The notes: a model not told the origin generated them from the sequence alone. A stretch of DNA of 64,000 nucleotides from Catonia carolina (GCA_035578175.1 JAQMRL010000004.1:36634901-36698900), one strand, 5' to 3'; positions 23,015-34,129 are shown, counted from the first letter of the stretch. A program made the numbers and translations.

Positions 23015-23065
23015 TCTGTGTGAAACACTCACACGACTTTCCTTCCCAAGTAAATAATTAAAAAA
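23015..23065 (+). repeat. Short fragment of repeat family R
   Basis: GTGAAACACTCACACGACTT followed by a short AAGTAAATAATTAA stretch matches the start of the family R copies. Confidence 0.6.
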
Positions 23066-23167
23066 TATAACGTAATAGTAATAGAGTAATAATTAAATGT
23101 AAAATATAATGTAAATAATTAGAATAAGTTTAGTAATAAGTTATAAGTAAACCTGTAAATAAAAATA

Positions 23168-23170
23168 TAT

Positions 23171-23204
<34 letters not shown>

Positions 23205-23205
23205 A
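23168..23205. repeat. (TA)n microsatellite
   Basis: An alternating TA run directly beside the truncated SINE B copy, possibly its degenerate tail. Confidence 0.85.
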
Positions 23206-23214
23206 TTCCTAATA

Positions 23215-23400
23215 TGTGAACGTTGCAATCTGTTCAATTCAGAACAAAAAGCAACCCCATGACCCAATGAGATGAGGATGATGGGTATGACGTGTAAATG
23301 AGGTGTAGTCTTGTACAGACCCAGGTCGACCATTCCTGTGAGAGTATGGTTAATTGAACCCCAACCATCAAAGTAGGCCTACACCGGTACTTTGATGGTT
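23215..23400 (-). mobile_element. Truncated SINE, family B
   Basis: Shares TTGCAATCTGTTCAAT, ATGACCCAATGAGATGA and TGTAGTCTTG with the complete family B copy at 37,202-37,526. The tRNA-like head is missing. Confidence 0.75.
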
Positions 23401-23820
23401 AAATATTAAATATTAAAAACTCAAAATAAAACAATCAAAATAAGAAATAAATCAACAGAACGTGTAACATAGTAAACTGTGAACAATTTGAACTGGCACA
23501 ACTCTTGCTCTAAATGTACACACAGTTCCGCATAAAGTAGGCCTATATCCATAACCTATTCTTTCAATAAGGTCTACAAATTTTAATATACGCAAATGCC
23601 TACAACCTTATTTCAATGTACAAACATACAAATAATCATTTAATTTTAAAATATGTATTTAATTTGTCCCAGTAAAAATTTAAATTACAAATTACAAGAA
23701 CTAAACTGCAAAAATTCACTAAACTATACTCTACAGACGCACGCAACTAGCTAAACAAATTGGTCTGAATATAAATAATGAACAGAAAATCATATGAAAA
23801 CAAATTAGTCACATCATTAT

Positions 23821-24002
23821 GTCACATTGGCCGGTCGCATTGGCGTAGTTGGTAACGTGCTCGTCTCTTATCATGCAGTCTTGGGTTCGAATCCCATTCA
23901 GGCACGGCATATTTTCATACGTTACAAAAAATCATTTCAATCTTCACCGTCTGCATGAGCAGTAATTGCAGAACATTCGGACGTTAAACAAAGAACAAAA
24001 AA
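23821..24002 (+). mobile_element. tRNA-derived SINE with 8-bp target duplication
   Basis: A-box-like TGGCGTAGTTGGTAACGTG and B-box-like GGTTCGAATCC are correctly spaced. The body ends in an A-rich AAAGAACAAAAAAA. ATCATTAT flanks both sides (23,813-23,820 and 24,003-24,010). It is the same family as the 29,258-29,432 copy. Confidence 0.9.
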
Positions 24003-24264
24003 ATCATTATTTCGGGCAGATTTATTAATAACAACAGTGAAAAAACGTAGGGACCGTGCGTGAGTCACACATTACAGTAGCGATTGTGTACTTTAGTGAC
24101 TGTAGGCCTACCGTCGTTGCATGGCGAGGGGCGAAGAGTGGAGTAGATAAAAATCGAAGCTGCTTGTGCCAATTCGAATTGTTCAAGGTATACTATAATA
24201 CTGGGATTGGGAAGGAAGTGTGTAAGCGTGCGTGAGTGTCTGTCTCAGTTTGAGTATTCAGTAG

Positions 24265-24345
24265 GCTGGGAGTGGGAGAAATGAACACGTATGCAATTCT
24301 TCAGGGAATTCGGATTTGATAGTGGCGTACACTAAACGGAAAAGA
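24265..24345 (-). repeat. Second arm of the inverted pair with 22,744-22,820
   Basis: AGGGAATTCGGATTTGATAG and the following ACGGAAAAGAC are complementary to the first arm. Confidence 0.5.
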
Positions 24346-24670
24346 CCCTTGATTGCTCCGCGAGAGAAGAGCTGATATTCCGGGAGTTCAAAACTGCTCT
24401 CTCCCACAAGAATATACATACGGCCGCATCATTGTCCCCGAATGCCGAAACTAACCGGGTGTAGGGTAGCTCCACCGTAGTTTTTTTGGGGAACGCTCTG
24501 TGTGGTCTGGGGCGTTCGCCCTCCATGACTATACATAGAGCAGTCCAAATAGTAACGCTGGTGTGTTGCTATGGCCACCGCTGTTACCGACATTTTTGTC
24601 TAACGTTGACAGTGCCCGCTAATTCAGTTTGAGTGCTCCTATTCCAGTTTAAATCTCATAATACAGTACT

Positions 24671-25070
24671 ATAATGCTTTTCACGGTTGATGAGCTCTCC
24701 TGTTCCACGCGTTTAGACCAATCAGAACGTTTGCCGGCGTTGTCCGATTGTACGAATGTTTCAGCCTGACAAACATTACGCGCGCATGCGTATAAAAGCC
24801 GCAGTAGTTCACTCGTGTCTTCCATCTCGTACTGAATGAACACATCGATTATAGAGCGCGTTGACATCCAATGCTTTATAATACAATCAGCTGATTGTAT
24901 GTTCATAGGTTATGATTGTTATTGAAGGACCAAAAAAATGGCTGACGAAATATAAAACAGAGCTAGTACGAGAGCAAGTGTTGGCAACGTTGCTGGCAAG
25001 TCGTTGGCTAGCTATGAAGTGGGTAGGGGGTAATACGTACGTTCAGAGCTCATCAGCCCTGAAAAATAGT
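24671..25070 (+). mobile_element. 400-bp inverted-repeat element, possibly hAT-like, carrying a TATA box
   Basis: The ends are CACGGTTGATGAGCTCT and, inverted, CAGGGCTGATGAGCTCT, which resemble hAT ends. A second copy lies inverted at 51,680-52,075. A TATAAAAG lies at about 24,790 followed by GTTCACTCGTGTC, which could be an internal promoter. The frames of 85 and 89 codons are not conserved in the second copy. Confidence 0.55.
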
Positions 25071-25096
25071 ATAATGAATCAATTAATATTACTTAC

Positions 25097-25246
25097 AACT
25101 GTTGTAGATCTTAAGGTTATATTTTGTAAATTGCTACGTGTTGCATTGCTATTTGGTTTCAATACGATAAAATCACTATGAACTCCTGGTTTGTATATTT
25201 CTAGCAGCTCATAATTATTATCTATGAAATCTGTTAAAACGTATAC
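25097..25246 (-). CDS. Receptor-like gene, exon 4
   Basis: Fifty codons in phase 0, bounded by acceptor TTCCAG and donor GTAAGT. Motifs are YELLEIYKPG, SDFIVLKPNS and TRSNLQNITLRSTTV. No following exon is identified between here and position 1. Confidence 0.65.
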
Positions 25247-28200
25247 CTGGAACCAATACATTAAATTACAGCATTAGGCTATTTTACAAAAAGTATGCTA
25301 ACTTCAGTGTAGGCCTACTCTAGATGAAATTAAGAATCTAATTCAATGGAGATAAAGCCAGTTATTTTTAATGACTAAAGATGGGGATATTCTATTAGTC
25401 AATCAGTGTACGGTAATGATCAGTAAATCATGTTTGTATACTGTGGTTAGGTTAGGTTATGTTTGGTCTTCTAAAGAGGGAATAATTTTGAGATATCTGG
25501 TACAATAGTTAAAAAAATTGCCACTAATAGTTTCTATTAACTCCTGTAGCACTTATTTGACTTTTCAAGTTGTCTAAATGGCAGATGGAAATGCTTTAAC
25601 TTATATTTTATCAATAATTATTACAAGCTGTCGCCGACCGGAGCCGAAGGACACGTGGCGACATCTTGCTTGTTAGTTTGGTGGCCCTGAAAAGGGCCGT
25701 TTAATTGTTTATGGCCCTGAAAAGGGCCGTTATTGGTGGTCAGAAGCGGCGTCCCGGCGTGTTGGTAGCGGAGCCCGAAGATTGACGGCTCGACTACCAG
25801 GTTCAGACCTAGCCTTCCCTCAGCAATCTACATAATATGTAAAGAGCGATGTAAAATGCCATACTTGACTTGGAATCGAACAAAACCCCTGACATATTAG
25901 TCTGGTTCAAAATTAAAATTTTCCGTTCGACTGGGGGAAAGATCCCCTCAAGCTCCCTCCACAGATATGTGCCTGTTTGAGCTGTAGAATGCAGTATTGG
26001 ATGACTATTTTTCCTCCATCTCATTATTATTTTATCATCAATCACAAAATAATGCTCAGTGAATTACAATTATAAATTTTTTTTTTTTTTGTTTAACGAT
26101 TATAAATGATAACATGAACTACAAGAGGACGCAGAAAACCCATTGATCGAGCTTCTTGGTTATAACATTATGTAAGTTTAATGTAGAGAGGCTTATTTGT
26201 GACAGTTAAGATTATAAAATTAAGTACAAAATAGTAAATTAATGTTTAATTCAAATTTTCTGTTGTACAACCTATAATTATTATCTGCAAATTACATGAT
26301 TTGACTACTAAGTTCCTCCACTTACCTCAGGAATGCTTCTTTAGTTTTCTGTTGCTTAGCTTACCTTTCCATTTTCTTACCAATCACAAATAAAGATTTA
26401 TTCTTAACTTTTGTATAAGTATGACAGACGATTTGATTCATATCTTTTGAATTTATCTGAATATATAACATGATGACTACTCACTCACTCACTCATCACT
26501 AGTTCTCCTACTTGCACAGTAGAAAGCTGAAATTTGGAGGGAATATTCCCTTTAGCATAAATCTTTTTATTGTGCCCTCTCCGACCAGAGGTGAGTAATT
26601 ATTATGGATATTCGGACCTTGGACACCGCAGCTCTGAACAGCTCCACTGAGATACTATGAAATCAGTCGCAAAGATTCTTCCACCAAGAAATTCTTCTCC
26701 TTTTGACATCTCTCTTCCTCTGAATCTTGCCTCATATTACATAAATTACGCAAAGTATTTCATATACTTTCCATATTATGCATCTCCATGCATAATGTGA
26801 CCAAGATTGCATTTCCTTTTTTGGATGCTGTAAACAAGTTCCTTTTTTGTTCCCATTCTCTAAAAGACTTTCTGTTAGCGTAAAAATAGAAAAGTTAAAT
26901 ATAAATGATTTTAACATTCTGCCATTATGGGGTTGAATAGGGTACTCGACCCCTAAATCAAAATTTTCTCAGCCAGGACAGACAGCGAGTAATTAATATG
27001 CTAGAGGGTGTTGTAACATACAATAGAGAATATTAAGGACTGTAAGAATTCTTAACACACTTACGAGCTCAGAAATTATTATTGAGTAATAATACATTAA
27101 GAATAAAACATTATACCTTGCTGTCAGGTAGTATGTACAAATCTTTTAAACGATCTAACACATTTCTTGAAGTATTCTTTTCTAAATTTTCCATTATATC
27201 GGGATAATCTTTTGCATAGTTATGATTATAATCATCATTTTCTAATTCTTTGAATTCCATAAACGTCGTTTCATTCAAGTTTATTAATAACCATTTCGTT
27301 CTTATGTTAAAAAGCCTCTCATCTGATGCCTGTAATGAAAGAAATGTTAAAAAAGTATACAAAAATAATGTTTTTAGTTTATTTTTACAGTTCACCTTTA
27401 AAAATAGTACAATCAGTATGTCAGAAGTTAAAAAATATCTTTTTCCATTACGTTTTATTGATGTTTAGGTTATCAGCTGAAATGATGGTTCCTCTAGAGG
27501 CTTTACTAAGTAAAACAAGGAGTAGGTGGTTTACTATTACGAGGGTTATCCAGAAAATAACCACCGTTTTGATATAAAAAGTAAACGAGTGAAGATACAA
27601 AAACTTTATTATATACATATTAAAACTACAGTTTTTCTCTATTTTTCGACATAGTCGCCAAACAGATTCAAGCACTTGTCGTACCTTGGAACAGTCTTTG
27701 AAATACCCTCTGCATAAAAATCTGCCGCCTGTGAATGTAGCCAACCTTCACGGCGTTTTGAAGCTCTTCGTCATAGGCGAACCACTGAGATGCAAGCCAC
27801 CGCTTCATGTTAGGGAACAGGTGAAAGTCACTAAGAGCCAAGTCTGGGCTGTATGGGGGATGATACTAAAAACGTCCCATTTAAACTTGGCCAAAAGTTC
27901 ATTTGTTCTTCGAGCTGTATGAGGGCGAGCGTTGTCATGCACAAACACAACACCACGTGTCAGAAGGCCACGACACTTGTTTTGGATCGCTCTTCTTAGT
28001 CTGTTTAAAGTTTCACAGTAGACAGCAGAAGTGATGGTCGTTCCACGTTCCATAAAATCAACGAGTAAGATGAGTAACGTGTTGAAACGGAGGATTTCTG
28101 GATAATCCTCGTACCTTCCTCACTAAGTGGAAAAGTATTCTTATCAACTTACCAAGCCAACTGAAAAGCACCTACTTTCCACCCAGCAAATGACACCTTC

Positions 28201-31200
28201 ACTTTATTCACCACAGGATCTGGCTGAATAATTAAATTTATTACTATCAGAGGAAATAACTCTGACCAGTGTCTTTTACACCTCTACCTCTTTTGTTCTT
28301 AAGTGCTTCAGTCATGTATTAGGTATGTTTTATTATATATTCATTATGTTTTATTAAGATTAAATATAAAATATGAATTAAGTGGTTAGTGCAGACGTAA
28401 TACAACAATATTTTAATGTTTGACTTTGTTGATCACTGGTTTTTTATGGAAATATTTACTGGTATTGGAAAACAATTGTCATTATTTAAATCCATTGAAA
28501 CATGAGTGGAATAATTTAATTCTTGATTGGCCATATAGTTAACATGAAGCCTACTCGTAAAATTGGGTATTGTTTAGAATTTTGTGGAATCATGAACACG
28601 CACTTTTTCTTTTTCTTTTGTTAACTGTCCAGGATACTCCAAAATGGAGTAGAGTACATGTCAAGAAAAAACTCATAAGCCTAAATATTAACATTATATT
28701 AAATTCTGATTAAATTTCCATTTCATTTATTACCTTTTTATACCTACTACTTTACTTTCTTCAATAAGCTATCAATTTCATCTATCAATTTTTACTAAAT
28801 ATTACACAATTTACCTCCGCGTTTAGTTAAGACTTTTATTTTTATGATGAAAAATTATTTTGTAAGGAACTCTTGTTACGGTAAAATGTTATTCAGCAAG
28901 GCTCTTAACCTCAGCTAGGATCTACCCTTGCTGAATAAAAGGATCTTGTTTGTTCTCAATAAAGTTTACTTTTTGTTGTAGTTTATTCCTTTCAGTTATT
29001 TAAAAACATATCAACCTGTAGATTCTTGTCTTCATTATTTCATTCCATTTTGTAAATCGGCACAACCAGTGCCTCCTTAAAAAAGTTAATCTTTTTAATC
29101 CCCAAGACTGATGAATTGGACAAATTCAGTCCAATTTAAAATATCATTACCCATTATTTTTATAGTTCATGCTTTTTATGCCGCCAGGGTGAAAAAAATT
29201 ATTATCACTTTTCATTGAAATTTCACTATTTACAAGTGTATCTGTTGTAGTAGAGTATTTTTTTTATTTTTTTGTTTAACATCCAACTGTTTTGCAATTA
29301 CTGCTAATGCAGACGGCGAAGAATTAAATGATTTTTGTAATGTATGAAAATATGCTGTGCCTGAATGGGATTCGAACCCAAGACCGCTTGATGAGAGGTG
29401 AGTATGTTACCAACTACACCAATGCGGCCAGCTGTAGTAGAGTAGATAAATGTAAAAGTTGTGATCTAAATCAAGAAAAATATTTTCAGCCTAAGAAAAT
29501 ACAAAAAACTATACTTTTTATGCCGTGAGGGTGAAAAAATTATTCTTGCTTTTCACTGAAATTTCACTATTTACCAGCGTATCTATTGTAGTAGAGTAGA
29601 TAAATGCAAAAATTATGATCAAAATAAAGAAAAATATTTTCAGCCTAAGAAAATACATGAATCATATTGTACTGTTTATACTAGTTGACATGCAAACTAA
29701 ACAATTTTATAGAATTCATAAATTGTGTTGTCAAAGGTTTGTTAATTCAGAAGTTATTATTTTAGAATTTAAAAAAATTGAAGATAAGGCTTGCACTCCT
29801 AGTACTGTTTTTGCCGGTCCCACTACGGGGCATTGATACTATTCTTCTGTCGATCCAGCTCCGTAGAAGGCAATCTTGCCTGTTGTTATGTCATTTATGT
29901 CTTTCATTCTCCGTATTGCATACAGACCTATGCTGAGCTGGCTGCATAGGGAATCAATCTGGGATGTAAGACCATCATCAACTGTTATACCAAGGAATTT
30001 ATTTAGTTCAGGTAGCCTTCCTGTAGTTTCTCTCAACTGTCTTTCAAGAAAAAATAGATCATTATGATGGAAGATGAACATAAATTGTAGTAAGGAAAGT
30101 TTTTCTATTGAATCCTGAACTCTACGCACCCAAATATGTAATTTCGACTACACCCAAGAAACTCCAAAATGGAGTCAGGCAAGACAAGAAATGCTTCTAA
30201 GTTACCTCTAATTTTGATCCTTTATTGAACATTTTGACAATTGTAAGAACTTTTACTGCATTTTCCAACTGCCAACATGATATTTTGTTGTATTACACAG
30301 GCAAAATATAAAACATATTATTCAATCCTTTTGAATGTAATCATTAGTAATTTGCAGGTAATAAGTTATTTTATGTTACTCTGATTTAAAAAATATATAT
30401 ATTACTTAATTTTTATTTATGAAGTATAATAAAATTTTAAGTTGTGCAATCATATTGTACAACTAATAGTAATGTACTAACCATTTTGAGAAGTTTGTCA
30501 GCATGAGAACAAGCCATGTCAAAAACAACCCCACTATTGAATAGTTCATATTGTGGAAAGTGATAAGAAACTCTTATATTATAAGAAAATAATTTATGTA
30601 CCAATGATATTTTCTCTTCTGCAACAAAATTTCAGTGTATTCATAGATGATTAAATCTATCATTTTTAAGTATACATGTACAAATCAATAAAATATAATT
30701 AATTAATATGCAAACAAAAATACAATATTTATGTGCAGAAATTAAAATCCAAATCCTGTAACTATTAGAACCTTCCTGTAAACACCAGAAACTTTTTTTG
30801 TTCACTTATTATTGATCTGTATTCTAGGTAGTATAAATATTACAATACAGCTCTTGTATGTAGACAGATTTCAATAAATAATCTAAATTAGTTAAGTATA
30901 TTTGAGGCCTGTCATATGACTTAGTTTATCCCATGGTAAATAGAAGAGAATCTTCTATTTACCGTGGGTTATCCCTATTATAAAATTTCAGTTACAGTGA
31001 CACTTCCACAAAATAATGGCTACCGACATGATCTACTGAAATGGTGGTTGCTTTAGGAGGCGGTAGGTATTTTAGAAGTGATGATGAAAATAAAATGTTT
31101 AATTTATCATGATTTTTATTGTACGATAGCCACTGTATTTCATAAATTGTGCTTTTGTTTTACGAACTAACTATTAACTTTAATTTCAAGTCTTGGTCAA

Positions 31201-32286
31201 ATTGCACATTAGTTACTTTACTGAATTAAATATATTGTGACCATGTAGCAATTTATATGATCTCCAAACTACTAGTTGCTTTAAAGAAGTGTTACTTAAC
31301 AAGGTTTCATTACTGAATTATTTCAGCAACTTAACCTCAAGTGTTTGGCCCATGTTTAATGGTCAGCACAACTGGCTTCTACATCAGAATAATTCTCAGG
31401 TTCAATTCCATACAAGTCTGGCATTTTTTCATAACTCATATTCATCTACCATCCTTTATCATCTACATTAGCAAACATTCAAACATAAAACAACCTCAAA
31501 TACAAAAATAAGTGTGCTATTACTTGTTTCAGCTAGTTTAATTCATTTGAGAATACCACATTATGCTTTCTTTATTATTTTTATATTATAACCTTATTTT
31601 CTTACAAAAACCACCTTCGTTTTAAATTACTTTTTGTGATAACCAAGTATCATCTCATTTTTAAATTTTACGTATCATTTAAAATGATACAAACTATTTT
31701 CCTTAATTTTTTAAAGTTCAAAATCGTATTTGTGGTATAATTAAAATTTTATTTCTGGAACTTAAAAAGAATTCCTGACAGCCCATATTATGTTGTGCAT
31801 CACAGAAAAGTCCACAAATAATACTTAAATTAACCCTCTTCCATCTAGAAGAGAAACTAAAGAATTTTCAAGATATGTTTATTACTTGAGTAAAATTTTA
31901 TATTTTCAAAGTGGTTACAAGTATTCTAATGAATTCTATTTTTTGTTTAGTCTATAGAGACGCTACTTCTGAATTAAATTTCATGAAAAATGAGTTGGTC
32001 AGGTTGATTCAGTTTATTGATCAACAACCAAGAATTCATGAAAGTTTTTAAAGTAAAAAAAAACCAAGAAAATATTTACACAAGTATTGTAATGCCCTTA
32101 TTAAAAATAAAATTTACCTGGTGACCAGCATATTACAACTGATAATATTGTGATTTGGTCACGACTGAAGAAATCAATAATGTAATCTGTAAGCGTTATG
32201 TTATTACAATTACAGTAATTAATTGCAGTAAAAAGTAGAATTAAATTTATTAAAACGATATGTTGCTTACTCATAAAGAAGATCAT
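25097..32286 (-). CDS. Ionotropic-receptor-like gene, first four exons (223 residues visible)
   Basis: Exons at 32,118-32,286, 30,482-30,618, 27,117-27,329 and 25,097-25,246 join in phase with GT/AG sites. The predicted protein starts with a signal peptide (about 25 residues, hydrophobic LINLILLFTAI). The amino-terminal region follows, and it ends with NATRSNLQNITLRSTTV, which resembles the start of the ligand-binding S1 region of insect ionotropic receptors, especially the Ir75 group. Such receptors are ligand-gated cation channels in chemosensory neurons. The rest of S1, the pore, the membrane segments and S2 are not visible to the left. It is either a gene with an intron longer than 25 kb or a truncated copy. 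The family call is inferred from memory of the family pattern. Confidence 0.6.
25620..25824 (-). repeat. Repeat carrying two histone-type 3' stem-loops
   Basis: Shares over 150 bp with 38,685-38,880, beginning TGTCGCCGACC and ending CCTTCCCTCAGCA. On the minus strand it contains GGCCCTTTTCAGGGCC twice (25,683-25,698 and 25,713-25,728), an exact fit to the metazoan histone mRNA stem-loop. It is GC-rich in an AT-rich setting. No histone coding sequence is seen next to it. Confidence 0.7.
26050..26560. other. Intronic sequence, no feature
   Basis: AT-rich, with a T run near 26,077-26,090. No gene or repeat end recognised. Confidence 0.45.
26560..26750 (-). pseudogene. Non-LTR retrotransposon ORF2 tail
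   Basis: The minus-strand translation has RQDSEEERDVKRRRISWWKN and VELFRAAVSKVRISIIITHL, the common arthropod ORF2 C-terminal pattern (ISWLKNLR...ELFRAA..KV). It is a small remnant in an intron of the receptor-like gene. Confidence 0.7.
27117..27329 (-). CDS. Receptor-like gene, exon 3
   Basis: Seventy-one codons in phase 0 between acceptor TTACAG and donor GTATAA. It encodes RLFNIRTKWLLINLNETTF, then an acidic, Asn-rich loop, and ends in LYILPDSK. The preceding exon ends exactly on a codon, so the junction reads LLKM-ASDERLFN. Confidence 0.65.
27540..28111 (-). mobile_element. Internally deleted mariner
   Basis: Terminal inverted repeats of about 25 bp (CGAGGGTTATCCAGAAA at one end, CGAGGATTATCCAGAAA at the other) are flanked by TA. 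At 572 bp it is less than half the usual 1.3 kb. Confidence 0.9.
27805..28053 (-). pseudogene. Mariner transposase fragment
   Basis: Eighty-two residues including RGVVFVHDNARPHTARRT, the second catalytic Asp block of DD34D mariners. The first Asp block and the DNA-binding head are deleted. The frame then runs past the position of the third block without clear conservation. Confidence 0.85.
28321..29158. other. Intronic sequence, no feature
   Basis: AT-rich. A local inverted sequence near 28,895-28,945 (TTCAGCAAGG and CCTTGCTGAA) could form a weak hairpin. No gene seen. Confidence 0.45.
29158..29660. repeat. Tandem duplication of about 180 bp, first copy interrupted by a SINE
   Basis: CTTTTTATGCCG...GTGAAAAAA, GAAATTTCACTATTTAC and AAATATTTTCAGCCTAAGAA occur twice in the same order. 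The first copy is split at 29,258-29,432. The second copy runs uninterrupted from about 29,512. Confidence 0.85.
29258..29432 (-). mobile_element. tRNA-derived SINE with 12-bp target duplication
   Basis: TGTAGTAGAGTA flanks it exactly (29,246-29,257 and 29,433-29,444). The minus strand has the A-box-like TTGGTGTAGTTGGTAACATA and B-box-like GGTTCGAATCCC. A T-rich end at low coordinates is its poly(A) tail. Same family as 23,821-24,002. Confidence 0.92.
29839..30129 (-). pseudogene. Non-LTR reverse-transcriptase remnant
   Basis: The 96-codon frame contains NKFLGITVDDGLTSQIDSLC and LSIGLYAIRRMKDI, the region after the catalytic box in CR1/jockey-type polymerases. The upstream palm is absent. 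It lies in intron 2 of the receptor-like gene. Confidence 0.75.
30482..30618 (-). CDS. Receptor-like gene, exon 2
   Basis: 137 bp, acceptor TTGCAG, donor GTTAGT. A split Glu codon joins exon 1, then comes EKISLVHKLFSYNIRVSYHF and FDMACSHADKLLKM. The Cys in FDMAC and the following Leu-rich helix fit the amino-terminal region of insect ionotropic receptors. Too short to have been caught as an ordinary open frame. Confidence 0.65.
30930..30968. repeat. 18-bp stem hairpin with tiny loop
   Basis: CCCATGGTAAATAGAAGA and TCTTCTATTTACCGTGGG are complementary except one pair, separated by 3 bp. It is in intron 1 of the receptor-like gene. Too short for a typical pre-miRNA, but a stable RNA hairpin on either strand. 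Confidence 0.7.
31355..31495 (+). mobile_element. SINE fragment, family C
   Basis: Has the B-box-like GGTTCAATTCC, then GTCTGGCATTTTTTCATAACT and a tail ATTAGCAAACATTCAAACAT shared with copies near 33,603, 35,213, 43,355 and 44,960. Confidence 0.65.
32118..32286 (-). CDS. Receptor-like gene, exon 1 with signal peptide
   Basis: Starts at the ATG at 32,284-32,286, giving 56 codons plus one base before donor GTAAAT. Residues 8-22 are hydrophobic, and Cys residues near 25-27 suggest the cleavage area. The mature start is followed by NNITLTDYIIDFFSRDQI and SVVICWSP. A second ATG four codons in could also be used. No clear TATA box upstream. Confidence 0.62.
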
Positions 32287-32289
32287 TTT

Positions 32290-33600
32290 TATACGAACTC
32301 TACCAACTTATTGGATTCTAAACTGTAACGCTTTCATTTTAGTTCTTTGATTTAGCTGCGTACATAATATATTATTTGATGTACTTGTGTACATAGGAAA
32401 AAATTCCATGATAGTTGTCAATATTAAATTCAAAAATCAAAGTATTGCCGACAGTTTCTTTAAATATAATTTTCCAAATGTGCTTTGAAGTAGATAATGT
32501 CTAAGTAAATACAAATTTAGTTTGAATTTATCGATTCAATTCTGTTTGTATTAAGAGTAGTTATACTCAACTACGCCAAAGATCAAAGTGAGTTAAATTT
32601 TTTTATGTCATCATCAACATCTCTTTATCCTTTTTCTAAGTTTCCTCGGATCAGGCCCAACACAATTCCTCTTCACCTCTTTCTATCATTGAACCTTTCT
32701 GAACCACTGAATCTTTCCTTCATTGCTCTGTTGGCATCATCTCCAATCTTCCCTTCCTCCACCTTCATTTTTCTTGTACAGCTCTTCTCTTCCTCATAAC
32801 CTGAAACATCTACCTGCTATCTTTGAACTGATTTTCTTGCTACGGATCTGTAAGTATCACAGGAAAGCCCACAAATTATGCTCTCTATCTCTCTGCTTCT
32901 CTTAGATTAGCCTTCTGTCGTTCTACGGTTTCACTCACATAGACACACAGTAATTATAATGTTTGATCAAGGTTTTTCGCAAGAGTGCTTTCTTCTTCTA
33001 CAGATTGTGAGCTCTTTGCAGTGTAACATCCATATTTCTTCACCTGCTGTAGTTTGCTTCCGTTTTGCTGATCCTTAGTGGTATTAACTACCCAACTTGA
33101 CACTATAAACTAATCTAATTTTTCTGTATTTTGTCTTCAAGAAACACAGGGCTGTTTTGAGGTTTTCTTTTCTTCTCTTTACGGGTTAGACAAAAGTGTT
33201 TCAGCACCCAACTCTTCGTCGGCTTTCCAATATCTCTGCTTCCTATTGGTTTGTACCTTCTGCTAAACCAGCTAAGCGGCTTTCTGACATTCTATTAAAA
33301 TAACCGTTCTTTTAACAAATTGAATTATTCTATGGCTCTTTCCATGTTCCTAGAAACAATTTTAATGACCCTTACAAAAGCACAACAGAAAGAGTTCCAG
33401 AAGGCTTGGATGGAAAGAAAAACTTTTTAAATGGAGCAAATGTTTAATTTTGTGACAATTTTTTTTTTAATTTGCAGCTAATTTAGATCTGTGGAATAAT
33501 GCTGGAAAGCCACAATTCAGAGTATTCAGTATCATCTTCATTATGTATACAAACCAAAAAAGATTTGAAAGATTACGACGATTTCCTGCAATCATTTGTA
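32290..33600. other. Intergenic sequence, pyrimidine-rich part
   Basis: Lies between the receptor-like gene start and the CAD end, which share the minus strand. The stretch 32,600-32,830 is pyrimidine-rich and its complement loosely resembles the 3' end of a non-LTR element. No gene found. Confidence 0.4.
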
Positions 33601-33602
33601 TT

Positions 33603-33725
33603 GACCATTAGAGTGGTCAGTGCAACTGGTTTCTGCGCCAGGGTCTAAGGTTCGATTCTCAATCAGGCCCGGATATTTTTCATAACTCATTTCCTTCAAC
33701 AATTGAACTTCAAAATTTAGACAAC
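33603..33725 (+). mobile_element. SINE fragment, family C
   Basis: GTGGTCAGTGCAACTGGTTT resembles an A box region and GGTTCGATTCTC a B box. Then follow CAGGCCCGGATATTTTTCAT and a short A-rich end. Confidence 0.7.
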
Positions 33726-34129
33726 TTCTTTAGCGACAACATGTAGAAGTAAAACTGCTGTTGAAAACAGATGAAAAGAAGTCAAGTTCAATCGATAACA
33801 TCTACTATTATTTTTGTCAGCTAGCTGGTAGCAATATTCAGCAGCCCTACAACCCCACCCTACAACTTGTCACTGTCAAGTAAATCATTCGAACCAGCTC
33901 ACTTAGAATTTTAAATCCAAATATTTTTGACATAGGAATGCACGGTGTCAAACTTTTAATTCTGCACTAAAACTTCCAGTGAACGTACGTGTTATTGTGT
34001 CAATGGCATTGTATGCCTTAATGAATTGTTTAAAATTCTTAATTTTTAGATATACATTTCTACTTTCTCTTGCCTATATGAATATATAGGAAGGTAAGTA
34101 TTGTTTTCATGCAGATTTTTCCAATTCGA

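Larger units (their letters stand above)
27466..28318 (-). repeat. SINE-like 400-bp element split by a mariner
   Basis: The two halves (27,466-27,539 and 28,112-28,318) match the element in the tandem array, sharing CTTTACTAAGTAAAAC and AATGACACCTTCACTT. The mariner at 27,540-28,111 lies between them. Confidence 0.85.

Noticed and set aside
23829..23905. Possible tRNA gene
   Set aside because: A and B boxes are present, but the body continues to an A-rich tail with target duplications, and the arms do not fold as a full cloverleaf. It is a SINE.
25809..26045. 78-codon minus frame as another receptor exon
   Set aside because: No receptor-like motifs and no matching splice phase with exons 3 or 4; exon 3 already joins exon 4 in phase.
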